A stretch of DNA of 64,000 nucleotides from Brachionus manjavacas (lineage: Eukaryota; Rotifera; Eurotatoria; Ploima; Brachionidae), in contig JAHQIY010000021.1 of the NCBI GenBank assembly GCA_019054805.1, positions 372,001-436,000 on the forward strand, read 5' to 3'. Position numbers and translations under genes: made by a program. A model generated the notes under the pieces. It saw only the letters and a program-made list of their open reading frames with translations. It was not told the DNA's origin and made no database searches. Position 1 is the first letter of the stretch; each line of letters begins with the position of its first letter. Below are positions 47,596 through 56,454 of this stretch, piece by piece.

Positions 47596-48780
47596 TTAAT
47601 ACATGTAATTTTTAAACTTATTATAAACCACTAATGCAAACAAAGCAGTACAAAAAGCCAACATTGCCACGGTTAACCAAAACCAATGTAATGTGTGGTG
47701 TACATCAAAATAATGGTATAAAGTACCAGCAAAAGTACTGTTTATAAAAATTCCTATACCGGCCGCCAAACGCCATAACGAAACCGCCGAAGCCACCGAT
47801 CTATGCAAAATAAAGCTAGCGGTGCTTTCGTGCTTTAGCGTAACTAATAAATCGCCTATAGCAAATATAAATACCCCCACATATAACAAGGCTAAATTAA
47901 CGCTGGCAACCACGCTAAAACCAACCCCTACTAATAAAAAACCCAATGCAGAAACCTGCCTAATGTTGTGTTTACCAATAGCATTTGCTAGTATTGGGCC
48001 TGTTATAATTAAAGTTACCGAATATAAAGCCAACGCATAAGAAAAATACTTTATACCAAAATTAACGCCAATAAATACGGCCATAAAGGTTTGAAAAAAA
48101 GTAAAAATAATAGCCTGCATCATATAAAAAAACAAAACTTTTTGCAAGGCTTTATTTTTTAAATAAATGTAAAACTTAGCAAACAACCTAGCAGCAGAAC
48201 GGTTAATTGCGGGTTTGTGTTGTAAAAATATCATATGCACAATTAATACAAAAACAAAACCTAAGCCCGAAACAAAAAACACGGTTTTAGGGTAAGTATT
48301 AATAAACGGAGCAGACATTAAAGGCCCTAAAATCATACCTAATTTTATACCACTATTATGTAACGAAAAAGCTAAAATTTGCTGTTGCGGATTTTTACAA
48401 CGGTAAGCAAGGTAGGCTCTGGCTGCGGGCATGTAAAACACGGCTCCGCCAGAAACTAAAAACACACCTAAAAACATTATTGCTACATTGTTACTTATAA
48501 GTAAAAAATAACCGCTAGAACGTATAGCCAAAGCAACAACCATACTAAGCTTTAAGCCAAATTTTTCTGCAACTATACCGCCAATAAAAGATCCCCCAAA
48601 CTGAATAGAAGCCGCCAACCCTATTAATAACGAAGTAAGCTTAACATCTATATGGCGGTATGTAACAAAGTAATAAGTTAAAAACGGTGCAATGCTCCAT
48701 AAAGCAGCACTCATAAGGCCAGACATTACAATAAGCCAAAAGCTAGAAGGTGATTCTTTAAAAAAGTCTATAGTTTTCAT
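47596..48780 (-). CDS. Major facilitator superfamily transporter
   Basis: A 394-residue protein with twelve predicted membrane spans. The loop between spans 2 and 3 reads GGIVAEKFGLK, the MFS signature position, and spans 4-5 include GGAVFYMPAARAYLA and HNSGIKLGMILGPLMSAP, a pattern common in MFS drug/solute exporters of the MdtH type. Substrate cannot be predicted. Placed between tRNA-Leu and tRNA-Arg. Confidence 0.88.
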   Translation of the reverse strand: MKTIDFFKESPSSFWLIVMSGLMSAALWSIAPFLTYYFVTYRHIDVKLTSLLIGLAASIQFGGSFIGGIVAEKFGLKLSMVVALAIRSSGYFLLISNNVAIMFLGVFLVSGGAVFYMPAARAYLAYRCKNPQQQILAFSLHNSGIKLGMILGPLMSAPFINTYPKTVFFVSGLGFVFVLIVHMIFLQHKPAINRSAARLFAKFYIYLKNKALQKVLFFYMMQAIIFTFFQTFMAVFIGVNFGIKYFSYALALYSVTLIITGPILANAIGKHNIRQVSALGFLLVGVGFSVVASVNLALLYVGVFIFAIGDLLVTLKHESTASFILHRSVASAVSLWRLAAGIGIFINSTFAGTLYHYFDVHHTLHWFWLTVAMLAFCTALFALVVYNKFKNYMY

Positions 48781-48789
48781 ATTTTTTTA

Positions 48790-48866
48790 TGGCGTGCCTA
48801 ATAGGATTCGAACCTATGGCCTTTAGATTAGGAATCTAACGCTCTATCCTACTGAGCTATAGGCAC
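48790..48866 (-). tRNA. tRNA-Arg (anticodon CCT)
   Basis: A 77-nt cloverleaf on the minus strand: acceptor GTGCCTA/TAGGCAC, D arm GCTCAGTAGGATAGAGC, anticodon stem TTAGA/TCTAA around TTCCTAA (anticodon CCT), T arm ATAGG-TTCGAAT-CCTAT and encoded GCCA. Confidence 0.97.
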
Positions 48867-48981
48867 TTTTTTAATAATATATTTATAATTATACTACATT
48901 ATTAATTTAAAATAAAGGTTGTAAAAATATTAAATTAATTATTGTATAAAAATAGCTAATCAAAATATGCTTATTAACAAG

Positions 48982-50163
48982 CTACCTAAAGCTTTCGTAT
49001 AGCCTAGACTTTTTACTTAACATTGCATCAGTTTGCTCTAATCCATACTCTTCTATTAAGGTTTTTTTGTTAGAAAACAAAGATGTACCCATACCTAATC
49101 TATGTTTTGGTATATTAAACCCTAAAAAATCTAATATTGTAGGTAGCATATCAATTTGTGTAAATTGTCGGTTGGTGTTAACATTGTTATAGCTTGATTT
49201 GTCTGCTAAAAAAATATTTAAAGTAGACCTAACTTTAGATGCTTGTAATTTTTGGTAAACAGGATTAGGCATAGACAAATGATCGCCTATTATAACTACT
49301 TTAGTATTTTTATAAAAATCTTGTTGTTGTAACCACGTTATAAAGTCTATAAACATATCATCATAACATTTTAATACATTGCTAAACGGTTTTAAAGACA
49401 AATTGCCGCATTTTTGTGTAGACATAAAGCCTTCTGGGAAATGAGTATCTATTGTTAATATACCTACAAAAAAAGGCTTTTTTTGTTTAGAGATTTCTTG
49501 TAGCTTAGGCTTTATAAAATCGTATAAAGCTCCATCATTTACTCCCCATTCATGCATAGCTTTAGAGTGATATACTGCATTGATTTTTTGTTGTTGAGAT
49601 TTATTTTCTGTAGGTATGTTATATTTTTTTAAGAAATCATTATTACTGCCTAATATTTTTGCTATTTTATGTTTATCGTAAATATTTTGGTTAGAAATAC
49701 CGTGTTGTGTAAAAAATTTATCGCCACCTGCAAATTTGTTATCAGCCCCTCTAAAAAAATAATTGTTATAGCCAAAATCTTTTAATATTTGTGGTAGGCA
49801 ATTAATATTTTTAAAAAAATATGTTAATTTAGTAAAATTACCAATATCGTTTAATGGTACTCCGCAAAAAGTGGAAAATAAAGAGGCTTGTGTCCAGTCT
49901 ACTCCTTTAATGCTTTTATAACCACTAAAAGATATATTTTGTTTATATAATTTATAGGTTTTAGGTATAGGGTTAGTTGTAAAAACTTGGCTATCAAAAT
50001 AAGTACTCTCCATACTTTCTAAAAATATTACTATTAGGTTTGATTTTTTAGCAATACTTAAGTTAGCCGTTTTAGGGTTTATGTAATTATCTTCATAAAA
50101 AGTTGTTGGTGGCCCCATTAATGATTTTAAAGAGTTTACTGCGTGCAATCTATTTAATAACAA
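48982..50163 (-). CDS. OpgB/LtaS-like phosphoglycerol transferase, catalytic part (frameshifted from its membrane domain)
   Basis: A 393-residue alkaline-phosphatase-superfamily domain: IVIFLESMESTYFD (metal Glu, near 48-61), VDWTQASLFSTFCGVPL with the nucleophile Thr of the WTxA motif, and VIIGDHLSMPN with the Asp-His metal pair. These match enzymes that transfer phosphoglycerol to periplasmic glucans or teichoic-acid-like polymers. The open frame extends back to a TAA at 50209-50211, and the usual N-terminal membrane spans are encoded in another frame immediately upstream (50193-50495). The TTG at 50163 is thus not a convincing native start. Catalytic residues are intact. Confidence 0.8.
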   Translation of the reverse strand: MLLNRLHAVNSLKSLMGPPTTFYEDNYINPKTANLSIAKKSNLIVIFLESMESTYFDSQVFTTNPIPKTYKLYKQNISFSGYKSIKGVDWTQASLFSTFCGVPLNDIGNFTKLTYFFKNINCLPQILKDFGYNNYFFRGADNKFAGGDKFFTQHGISNQNIYDKHKIAKILGSNNDFLKKYNIPTENKSQQQKINAVYHSKAMHEWGVNDGALYDFIKPKLQEISKQKKPFFVGILTIDTHFPEGFMSTQKCGNLSLKPFSNVLKCYDDMFIDFITWLQQQDFYKNTKVVIIGDHLSMPNPVYQKLQASKVRSTLNIFLADKSSYNNVNTNRQFTQIDMLPTILDFLGFNIPKHRLGMGTSLFSNKKTLIEEYGLEQTDAMLSKKSRLYESFR

Positions 50164-50192
50164 AGTTACAGATACCGCATAAACACAAATAA

Positions 50193-50495
50193 TTACAAAC
50201 GATGTAATTTAAAAAAATTATTACGCACTAATACAATATTTTTTAATACTATAATAAAAAATATAAATACAATAGTGCTTATAACTATTGGTCTTATTAT
50301 CATATAACTAAAACCCATAGCTACTAATTTTGCTTTAAAGTCTAAAGTTAAATCTTGCTGTAAATGAAAAACAACTTGCTCTAGCGTAACAGTATTGGCA
50401 AAATAATTATTAAAAAACATATAAATTAATAATATTGTAACGCCACCCCACAAAAAAAGAAAAGAGAAAAAGTATTTTAATAATTGTTTTAACAT
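50193..50495 (-). CDS. N-terminal membrane segment of the split OpgB/LtaS-like transferase
   Basis: A 100-residue frame with two or more membrane helices (about 5-30 and 62-90) and VTLEQVVFHLQQ between them, a motif found in the membrane part of OpgB/LtaS-type proteins. It ends at a TAA 29 bases before the annotated start of the catalytic frame; the catalytic frame is open upstream through a further hydrophobic stretch that overlaps this gene by 16 bases. A single-base change near the T7A3 run (50208-50217) would join them. It is either a true frameshift mutation, slippage-dependent expression, or a sequencing error. Confidence 0.65.
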   Translation of the reverse strand: MLKQLLKYFFSFLFLWGGVTILLIYMFFNNYFANTVTLEQVVFHLQQDLTLDFKAKLVAMGFSYMIIRPIVISTIVFIFFIIVLKNIVLVRNNFFKLHRL

Positions 50496-50585
50496 ATTTT
50501 TGCTTATTTATTTTGTTAATAATATATTTTTTATTTTTTGCCATACTTATTTATTAATAACATAGCAATAAAAAAAATACAAACA

Positions 50586-51374
50586 ATGATTATTAAAATT
50601 TTAATATTTTTTATAATATCTTTAAAATTTACTATAATTTTTGCCACCACCCAAGTGGCCACTGTGGTAAAAATAATAGACGGCGACACCATAGATGTAA
50701 AATACAACAACAAAATTACCAGAGTTAGATTTTTAGGTATTAATGCTCCAGAACTTTTTACTACCCCAGCACAACCATACGCCGCCCAAGCTAAACAAGC
50801 CGTACAAAAGGCCTTAGCCAACCAACAAACCGTAACTTTAAAATATTATAACAATAATATGTACGATAAATACAACAGATTACTAGCCGAAGTATACATA
50901 AACAACATAAGCATTAACCAACTACTTTTGCAACAAGGTCTTGCTTTTGTGTATATTATTGCTAATAACAATATATCTAACAACCAAGCAAACCGTTGGT
51001 TTTGTAGCCAATGGATGGCTATTAACAACAACTATAACTTATGGCAAAATAATATGTTTAAAGTTATTAGCCCGCAACAAACCAGCAATTTTATTAATAA
51101 ATACAAGGTTATTAAAGGCACAGTACTAAGTGTATACAAAACAAAAAATAGCGTATGGTTGCGTATGCAAAAAAATGGTAGTAAAGGATTTTCTGTTTTA
51201 GTGGCTAAACGCAACATAGCAAATTTTAATAACTTTAATTTTAATGCTATAATTAACAAACAAGTTTTAGTGCATGGTTTTATAGAAAAATACAGCCCTA
51301 AATACGGGGCGTTAGTAAATTTAACTAGCCCTAGTAATTTGTTTGTAATATCTAATAACAATTGTAATAGGTAA
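50586..51374 (+). CDS. Exported staphylococcal-nuclease-like protein (thermonuclease)
   Basis: Calcium-dependent phosphodiesterase fold, predicted to act in the periplasm or outside. From the ATG at 50586 the 262-residue protein starts with a signal peptide (hydrophobic 2-19, Phe-Ala-Thr). The SNase domain spans about 22-150 with IDGDTIDV, Arg48 (VRFLGINAPE), Glu56 and Arg98 (YDKYNRLLAEVY), matching catalytic Arg35, Glu43 and Arg87 of the prototype. A second OB-like domain follows (about 175-255). An upstream in-frame TTG at 50538 would bury the signal sequence and is less likely. msrA starts 9 bases after. Confidence 0.88.
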   Translation: MIIKILIFFIISLKFTIIFATTQVATVVKIIDGDTIDVKYNNKITRVRFLGINAPELFTTPAQPYAAQAKQAVQKALANQQTVTLKYYNNNMYDKYNRLLAEVYINNISINQLLLQQGLAFVYIIANNNISNNQANRWFCSQWMAINNNYNLWQNNMFKVISPQQTSNFINKYKVIKGTVLSVYKTKNSVWLRMQKNGSKGFSVLVAKRNIANFNNFNFNAIINKQVLVHGFIEKYSPKYGALVNLTSPSNLFVISNNNCNR

Positions 51375-51383
51375 TATAAAATA

Positions 51384-51929
51384 ATGCTTACACAAACCAT
51401 AATTTTAGCCGGCGGATGTTTTTGGTGCACCCAACAAGAAATGCTAACCTTACAAGGCGTAACTAAAGCACTGTGCGTTTATATAGGCAAGGCTAACCCA
51501 CAAGTTACCCCCAACTACAGCTATGTTTGTAGCCCCAGAAATACCAATATTAAAGAAGCCGTAGAGGTAACTTATAACCCTAATGTGGTTAATTTAAGCC
51601 AAGTGTTACAACACTTTTTTATTAATATAGACCCCACCACCAACAATAAACAATTTTTTGATATTGGTGTGCAGTATCAAACGGCAATTTTTTACAATAA
51701 CTTACAGCAAAAGCAAGAAATAGAAAGCTTAATACAATATATAAACAGCTTAAACCTATTTAGCACCCCAGTGCAAACTAAAGTTTTACCCATAACCACA
51801 TATTGGTATGCCGAAGACTACCACCAAGATTTTTATTTAAAAAATCCACAGCAATACAATGCTTACAAAACGGCTTCTAACAAAACACAAATAACCAAAA
51901 AACTATGGCAAAATTTTAAACCAAAATAA
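51384..51929 (+). CDS. msrA: Peptide methionine sulfoxide reductase MsrA
   Basis: Reduces methionine-S-sulfoxide in proteins. The 181-residue protein has ILAGGCFWCTQQEML with the catalytic Cys in GCFW (residue 12), PTNNKQFFDIGVQYQTAIFY, and YWYAEDYHQDFYLKNP near the end. A second Cys directly follows the FW of the motif. It is probably co-transcribed with the nuclease gene upstream. No signal peptide, so cytoplasmic. Confidence 0.95.
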   Translation: MLTQTIILAGGCFWCTQQEMLTLQGVTKALCVYIGKANPQVTPNYSYVCSPRNTNIKEAVEVTYNPNVVNLSQVLQHFFINIDPTTNNKQFFDIGVQYQTAIFYNNLQQKQEIESLIQYINSLNLFSTPVQTKVLPITTYWYAEDYHQDFYLKNPQQYNAYKTASNKTQITKKLWQNFKPK

Positions 51930-51962
51930 GTGTTTAATGTTTATAAAAAGATTATAAAAATA

Positions 51963-51971
51963 TGCTATAAT
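51963..51971 (+). promoter_or_regulatory. Extended -10 promoter element of pgk
   Basis: TGCTATAAT, 38 bases before the pgk ATG. The -35 region is poor (TTATAA with a 19-base spacer), compensated by the extended TGC. Confidence 0.55.
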
Positions 51972-52009
51972 ATATATTATATAAATTTGTAATAAAGCAT
52001 GGGGTTAAT

Positions 52010-53206
52010 ATGTTTAATTTTGTAACTATGGACGATATAGCCGTTGAAGGCAAAAGAGTAATAATTAGAGTAGACTTTAATGTGCCTATGAAAGACGGTA
52101 AAGTGGTTGGCTTGCAACGTATTTTAAAGGGGGCTCCTAGTATTTTAGAGCTAGCCAATAAAGGCGCTAAAGTAGTTGTACTTTCGCACTTAGGCAGACC
52201 ACAAGGCACAGGATACGAAGAACAGTTTTCGTTAAAACCAGTAGCAGAAGCATTACAACAAGTTATTAACAAACCTGTTGCTTTTGCTAACGATTGTATT
52301 GGCACAGAAGTAGAAAACCAAATTAACGCCCTTGCCAACGGCAGTATAATTATGTTAGAAAATGTGCGTTTTTACAAAGCAGAAACTAAAAACGATCCTG
52401 AATTTACCGCTAAGCTAGCTAAATTAGGCGATGTGTTTGTTTCGGATGCATTTTCGGCTTCGCACAGAGCCCATAGTTCTACCGTTGGCTTAGCCACACT
52501 ATTACCATACAGTGCAGGCAGGCTAATGCAAGCAGAACTAACCGCACTAGAAAAAGCCCTAGGCAACCCAACCAAACCAGTTGGTGCTTTAGTTGGTGGT
52601 GCTAAAATTTCTACTAAGTTAGATGTACTAAATAACTTAGTAAAAAAAGTTAATGTTTTAATTGTTGGCGGCGGTATGGCTAACACGTTTTTATATTCGC
52701 AAGGGGTAGATATTGGTAAATCTTTGTGCGAAAAAGATATGAAAGACGAATGCATAAGAATTATTAAAGAAGCAAAAGAACACAATTGTAGAATAGTTTT
52801 ACCTGTAGATGCTATAGTTTCTGAAGAAATTAAAGGCACGCCTACTGTAGAAATTATGCACGGTAATTTGCCACACAACCACGAAGTTTTTGATATTGGT
52901 TCTAAAAGTAGAGCTTTGTTTAAAGAAGAAATTAGCAATTTAAAAACTTTAATTTGGAACGGCCCTGTTGGCGCTTTTGAGTTTACTCCGTTTTACGAAG
53001 GCACTTTTGAAGTAGCAAAACACGCAGCTAGTGCAACTGTTGCAGGCAACTTAGTTACTATTGCAGGCGGTGGCGATACGGTTTCTGCTTTAGAGCAAGC
53101 CAAGGTAGACGATAAGTTTACTTATATATCTACTGCCGGTGGCGCATTTTTAGAGTGGATGGAAGGTAAAGAGCTACCCGGTGTTGTATGTTTGTTAAAA
53201 AAATAA
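52010..53206 (+). CDS. pgk: Phosphoglycerate kinase
   Basis: Glycolytic/gluconeogenic enzyme interconverting 1,3-bisphosphoglycerate and 3-phosphoglycerate with ATP. The 398-residue protein is full length with RVDFNVPMKDGKV (near 21-33), VVLSHLGRPQG, MLENVRFYKAE, SDAFSASHRAHSSTVG, GGAKISTKLDVL and the nucleotide loop TIAGGGDTVSALE, ending in STAGGAFLEWMEGKELPGV. A Rho-independent terminator follows 25 bases after the stop. It is the only glycolytic gene in the window. Confidence 0.98.
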   Translation: MFNFVTMDDIAVEGKRVIIRVDFNVPMKDGKVVGLQRILKGAPSILELANKGAKVVVLSHLGRPQGTGYEEQFSLKPVAEALQQVINKPVAFANDCIGTEVENQINALANGSIIMLENVRFYKAETKNDPEFTAKLAKLGDVFVSDAFSASHRAHSSTVGLATLLPYSAGRLMQAELTALEKALGNPTKPVGALVGGAKISTKLDVLNNLVKKVNVLIVGGGMANTFLYSQGVDIGKSLCEKDMKDECIRIIKEAKEHNCRIVLPVDAIVSEEIKGTPTVEIMHGNLPHNHEVFDIGSKSRALFKEEISNLKTLIWNGPVGAFEFTPFYEGTFEVAKHAASATVAGNLVTIAGGGDTVSALEQAKVDDKFTYISTAGGAFLEWMEGKELPGVVCLLKK

Positions 53207-53230
53207 TATAACCAGTAACCCATAAAAACA

Positions 53231-53260
53231 AAAGCCCTATAAACAACTATAGGGCTTTTT
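53231..53260 (+). terminator. Rho-independent terminator after pgk
   Basis: An 11-base perfect stem (AAAGCCCTATA with TATAGGGCTTT) around AACAAC, running into T's. The A-rich left flank makes it usable in both directions, so it can also stop transcription of the convergent XRE gene. Confidence 0.9.
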
Positions 53261-53293
53261 ATATATTAGCTATAAAAATAGGTTGGTATAATA

Positions 53294-54040
53294 TTATTTA
53301 TTTATTTTATTATTTTTAGCTTTGTGTACAATTAAATAATAAATAAAAACCACAACCAAAGCAAACGGAATACTATAATAACTACTGTTTAAAATTTGTA
53401 ACTGAAACAGGTTTTTTAAAAACTGCGGTATTGCCTCTACCCCTATAACTAAAGGTACATATGCAAAAATATTTTGCACCATTAATGGCAAAATTAACCC
53501 TACTATACCTATAATTACCACAATGGTAAAGTTTAAATATAATAGCAATAAAGGTATGCGTTGGCTAATGGTATCTAGGTGGCTAATTGCGTATAAAAAC
53601 CATACTTTAGATATTACCACTAGTATGCTCATAATAAATAGTAGCCCTATTATTAAATTTTTATTTAACGTAAAAAAGTCTACTGTAGTTATGCCACTTA
53701 ACCAGTTACCCAATGTTTGTAAACTGCTGGTTTCTTTAACATAAATATTATTTACAACCTCTTTAGGGGCAGGCTTTACATTTGTATTTGTATTTACTTT
53801 TAGTTGCTGATAAATGTCTTCTGGTTTACAGTCTAGCACTCGGCACAATAGGGCTAGTTTTTCTATATCTATTAGGTTGGCACCAGAAATATACTTACTT
53901 ACCTGTTGTTGGCTTACGCCAATTTTTGCCGCCACTTGCGAAAGCGTATAACCTTTGTTTTTTATAATTGCCTTTAGGTTGTTGTGTGCATTACCGTGTT
54001 CGTCTTGATAATTGCTAATTTTAAAGTTATTGTGTTTCAT
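53294..54040 (-). CDS. Membrane-anchored XRE-family transcriptional regulator
   Basis: A 248-residue protein with an N-terminal lambda-repressor-like HTH (about 21-80: GYTLSQVAAKIGVSQQQVSK, then IDIEKLALLCRVLDCKPEDIY), a polar linker (80-125) and three or four hydrophobic segments (about 129-150, 163-187, 190-205 and 222-239). The C-terminus is Lys-rich. HTH proteins of this family are usually soluble, so a membrane-tethered form suggests signal sensing in or at the membrane. An inverted repeat at 54116-54130 upstream may be its own operator. Target genes are unknown. I do not recognise the membrane domain. Confidence 0.82.
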   Translation of the reverse strand: MKHNNFKISNYQDEHGNAHNNLKAIIKNKGYTLSQVAAKIGVSQQQVSKYISGANLIDIEKLALLCRVLDCKPEDIYQQLKVNTNTNVKPAPKEVVNNIYVKETSSLQTLGNWLSGITTVDFFTLNKNLIIGLLFIMSILVVISKVWFLYAISHLDTISQRIPLLLLYLNFTIVVIIGIVGLILPLMVQNIFAYVPLVIGVEAIPQFLKNLFQLQILNSSYYSIPFALVVVFIYYLIVHKAKNNKINK

Positions 54041-54115
54041 AATTTATCTCTTTTATTGTAGTTAAAAAAAATACAAGTTGTTAACTATAAGTATACTATA
54101 AAAGCAAAACAAATA

Positions 54116-54130
54116 GCAACTAAAAGTTGC
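54116..54130. promoter_or_regulatory. Inverted repeat upstream of the XRE regulator, possible operator
   Basis: GCAAC-TAAAA-GTTGC is a perfect 5+5 palindrome 76 bases upstream of the regulator start in a 143-base spacer. Short palindromes of this size are typical HTH binding sites. A further ACAGTTGT-like word lies nearby. Autoregulation is a guess. Confidence 0.35.
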
Positions 54131-54183
54131 AATAGGTTTTAAAATAACCACAAACAGTTGTTTTAGCTGTATAGTTTTTATAA

Positions 54184-55506
54184 TTAAAATTTTTGTATAT
54201 GTTTAAATTGCCCCATAATATGCCCTATTAAATATAAAGATCCACATATAATGGTTAGGCTTTGCCTGTTATGTTTTTTGTTTTTTTGTTGTATATGTTG
54301 TAAATGGTCTGCAATTATTGTATCACAGTTTGTAAAATTTGCAAGCCTACAAGCTAAACCTAGGCTAGCACACTGTTGTAAAATTTGTTGGCTACTGTAA
54401 CTGGCGTTATTAGGTACTATTGTGGGGTAAAAGGTAAGTTTAAAATTAAGATTTTTAGTTTTAGCGGTATGGTTAAGTTTAAGAAATTGTAATAAAAATT
54501 TATTTAGATTCTTTTTTTCTAACATGCCAAATATAATATCTACTTGGTTGTATTGTTTAAGATTGTTTAAAATAAAGCTACTTAAAACTTTTGCTCCGTT
54601 AGGATTATGGGCTCCATCTAAATAAATGGTGTGGTTGTAGTTATAAATATTGGTTACAGGTTGTAATCTAGCAGGCCAAGTGGTGTTATTTAGTGCTGTA
54701 ACAATATTATTAACATTAAAGTGTTTGTTGGTTAACTGCATGGCGTTAATTGCACTAACTATAGCTAAAGCTGCATTGCTTTGCTGGTGTTTACCTAGTA
54801 AGCTAAGCTTTAAGGGTATATTAAAATTGTTGTAAAATAATACATTACGTTTTATAAAATAATGTGTGTTTTGCAATAATAAATTAGCATTAACTTTACT
54901 GGCGTATTGGCTAAAAACATTAAGAACATTTTTTTGCTGATAACTTTTTACCGCCACGCTGTTAGGTTTTATTATGCAGGCTTTTTCGTAAGCTATTTTA
55001 GTTAGGGTGTTGCCTAAAAAGTCTTCGTGGTCGTAATCTATGTGGCTAATTGCACTTACCAAAGTGTTGTTTACTATATTGGTGGCATCTAATCTACCGC
55101 CTAAGCCTACTTCTAAAATGGTAAAATCTGCCGGATACTGGGTAAAAGCCATGGTTGCAAGCACAAAGGTGGTTTCAAATAAACTTAGGTTGTTGCTACC
55201 TGCGGTTTGCTTTAGTTTGTTGTGTAAGGTTGCTAAATAGTTGTTGCAAATAAAATTATTGTTTACATAAATGCGTTCGTTAAAATTAACTAAATGGGGC
55301 GAAGTAAAAACATTAACCGAATACCCACAATGTTGTAAAATACTTTTTAAAAATGCAGTGGTAGAACCTTTGCCGTTGGTACCTGCTATATGTATAACAT
55401 TGTTAAGTTTAGTGTTAATGTTGTTTAAATTACTAAAAACGCTTAGTAGTCTGTTTAGGTTAAAGTCTATTAATTTATTATAGTTAAAAGTATCACCTTT
55501 TTGCAT
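54184..55506 (-). CDS. folC: Bifunctional folylpolyglutamate synthase/dihydrofolate synthase
   Basis: Adds glutamate to (dihydro)folates. The 440-residue Mur-ligase-like protein has the ATP loop HIAGTNGKGSTTAFL near 42-56, TSPHLVNFNERI, LEVGLGGRLDATNIV and DGAHNPNGAKVL. It follows accD by 23 bases, a conserved alphaproteobacterial pair. Asn-rich expansions make parts of the C-terminal domain hard to align. Confidence 0.95.
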   Translation of the reverse strand: MQKGDTFNYNKLIDFNLNRLLSVFSNLNNINTKLNNVIHIAGTNGKGSTTAFLKSILQHCGYSVNVFTSPHLVNFNERIYVNNNFICNNYLATLHNKLKQTAGSNNLSLFETTFVLATMAFTQYPADFTILEVGLGGRLDATNIVNNTLVSAISHIDYDHEDFLGNTLTKIAYEKACIIKPNSVAVKSYQQKNVLNVFSQYASKVNANLLLQNTHYFIKRNVLFYNNFNIPLKLSLLGKHQQSNAALAIVSAINAMQLTNKHFNVNNIVTALNNTTWPARLQPVTNIYNYNHTIYLDGAHNPNGAKVLSSFILNNLKQYNQVDIIFGMLEKKNLNKFLLQFLKLNHTAKTKNLNFKLTFYPTIVPNNASYSSQQILQQCASLGLACRLANFTNCDTIIADHLQHIQQKNKKHNRQSLTIICGSLYLIGHIMGQFKHIQKF

Positions 55507-55529
55507 AAACCCTAAGCGTTTAATAATAG

Positions 55530-56378
55530 TTATTTTTTAGATAATAAATCTAGTAAATTACCTAAAGTCTGTTGCATGTTGTTTCTGTGTACTACTAAAT
55601 CTACCATACCGTGTTCTTGCAAATATTCTGCAGTTTGAAAACCCTCTGGTAGTTTCTTTTTAATAGTTTGTTCTATAACTCTGGCACCAGTAAATGCAAT
55701 GGTTGCACCTTTTTCTGCAATATGAATATCGCCCAACATAGCAAAAGAGGCCGTAACGCCACCAGTTGTTGGGTTAATTAATATTACAATATAAGGTAAT
55801 TTTGCATCTTTTAGCATTTCAATAGCTACTGTGGTTTTAGGCATTTGCATTAAAGATAACACCCCTTCTTGCATTCTAGCACCGCCCGAAGACGTAATAG
55901 TTACAAAAGGAATTTTACGCTTAATGGCTTCTTTAACACTATGCACAAAGCCTTCGCCAAATGCAGTACCCATAGAACCACCCATAAAAGCAAAGTTCAT
56001 AGAGCATACAATAGCGTTAGTATTGCTAATTTTACCATAAGCCGAAACTATAGAATCGTCAAAACCTGTTTTTTCTTTGTTTTGTTTTAATTTACTAGCG
56101 TATTTATCTTGGCTTTTAAATTTTAAAGGGTCTACTAAACCTTTTGGTAAATCTAATAATAAATATTTGCCATTGTTAAATAAATTTTCAAAACGTTTTA
56201 ATACTGGTAAATAAAAATGATGATCGCAAACACTACAAATTTGATTGTTTTTTGCTAAATCTTTTTTAAACAACAAAGTAGAACAACTAGGGCAAGTAAG
56301 CCACAAACCTTCTGGTACATCTTTTTTAGAGTTGTCTTGTACTATTTTTTTATCTATTAAGTTAGTTATCCAATTCAT
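55530..56378 (-). CDS. accD: Acetyl-CoA carboxylase carboxyltransferase subunit beta
   Basis: Transfers the carboxyl group from biotin to acetyl-CoA to make malonyl-CoA for fatty-acid synthesis, with AccA. The 282-residue protein has an N-terminal zinc ribbon with CPSC and CSVC pairs (about 29-51) and the crotonase-like core with GGSMGTAFGEGFV, ITSSGGARMQEGVLSLMQM and NPTTGGVTASFAMLGD. Full length and well conserved. Confidence 0.97.
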   Translation of the reverse strand: MNWITNLIDKKIVQDNSKKDVPEGLWLTCPSCSTLLFKKDLAKNNQICSVCDHHFYLPVLKRFENLFNNGKYLLLDLPKGLVDPLKFKSQDKYASKLKQNKEKTGFDDSIVSAYGKISNTNAIVCSMNFAFMGGSMGTAFGEGFVHSVKEAIKRKIPFVTITSSGGARMQEGVLSLMQMPKTTVAIEMLKDAKLPYIVILINPTTGGVTASFAMLGDIHIAEKGATIAFTGARVIEQTIKKKLPEGFQTAEYLQEHGMVDLVVHRNNMQQTLGNLLDLLSKK

Positions 56379-56404
56379 AACTAAATCCTTATGTTATATG
56401 TTAT

Positions 56405-56445
56405 AAAAAAATAAAACTTCCGCACGGTTTATAGCCATGCGGAAG
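56405..56445 (-). terminator. Rho-independent terminator after rpsA
   Basis: On the minus strand CTTCCGCATGG and CCGTGCGGAAG form an 11-base stem with one wobble, loop CTATAAA, followed by TTTTATTTTTTT. It starts about 10 bases after the rpsA stop and isolates accD from it. Confidence 0.92.
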
Positions 56446-56454
56446 CTACCATAA

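Noticed and set aside
50531-50821. 96-codon minus-strand frame opposite the nuclease gene
   Set aside because: It is antisense to a gene with a signal peptide and complete SNase active site; no family resemblance.
51032-51430. 132-codon minus-strand frame spanning the nuclease and msrA start
   Set aside because: Antisense shadow of two well-supported genes.
52372-52938. 188-codon minus-strand frame inside pgk
   Set aside because: Shadow of a highly conserved gene on the plus strand; codon bias explains the open frame.
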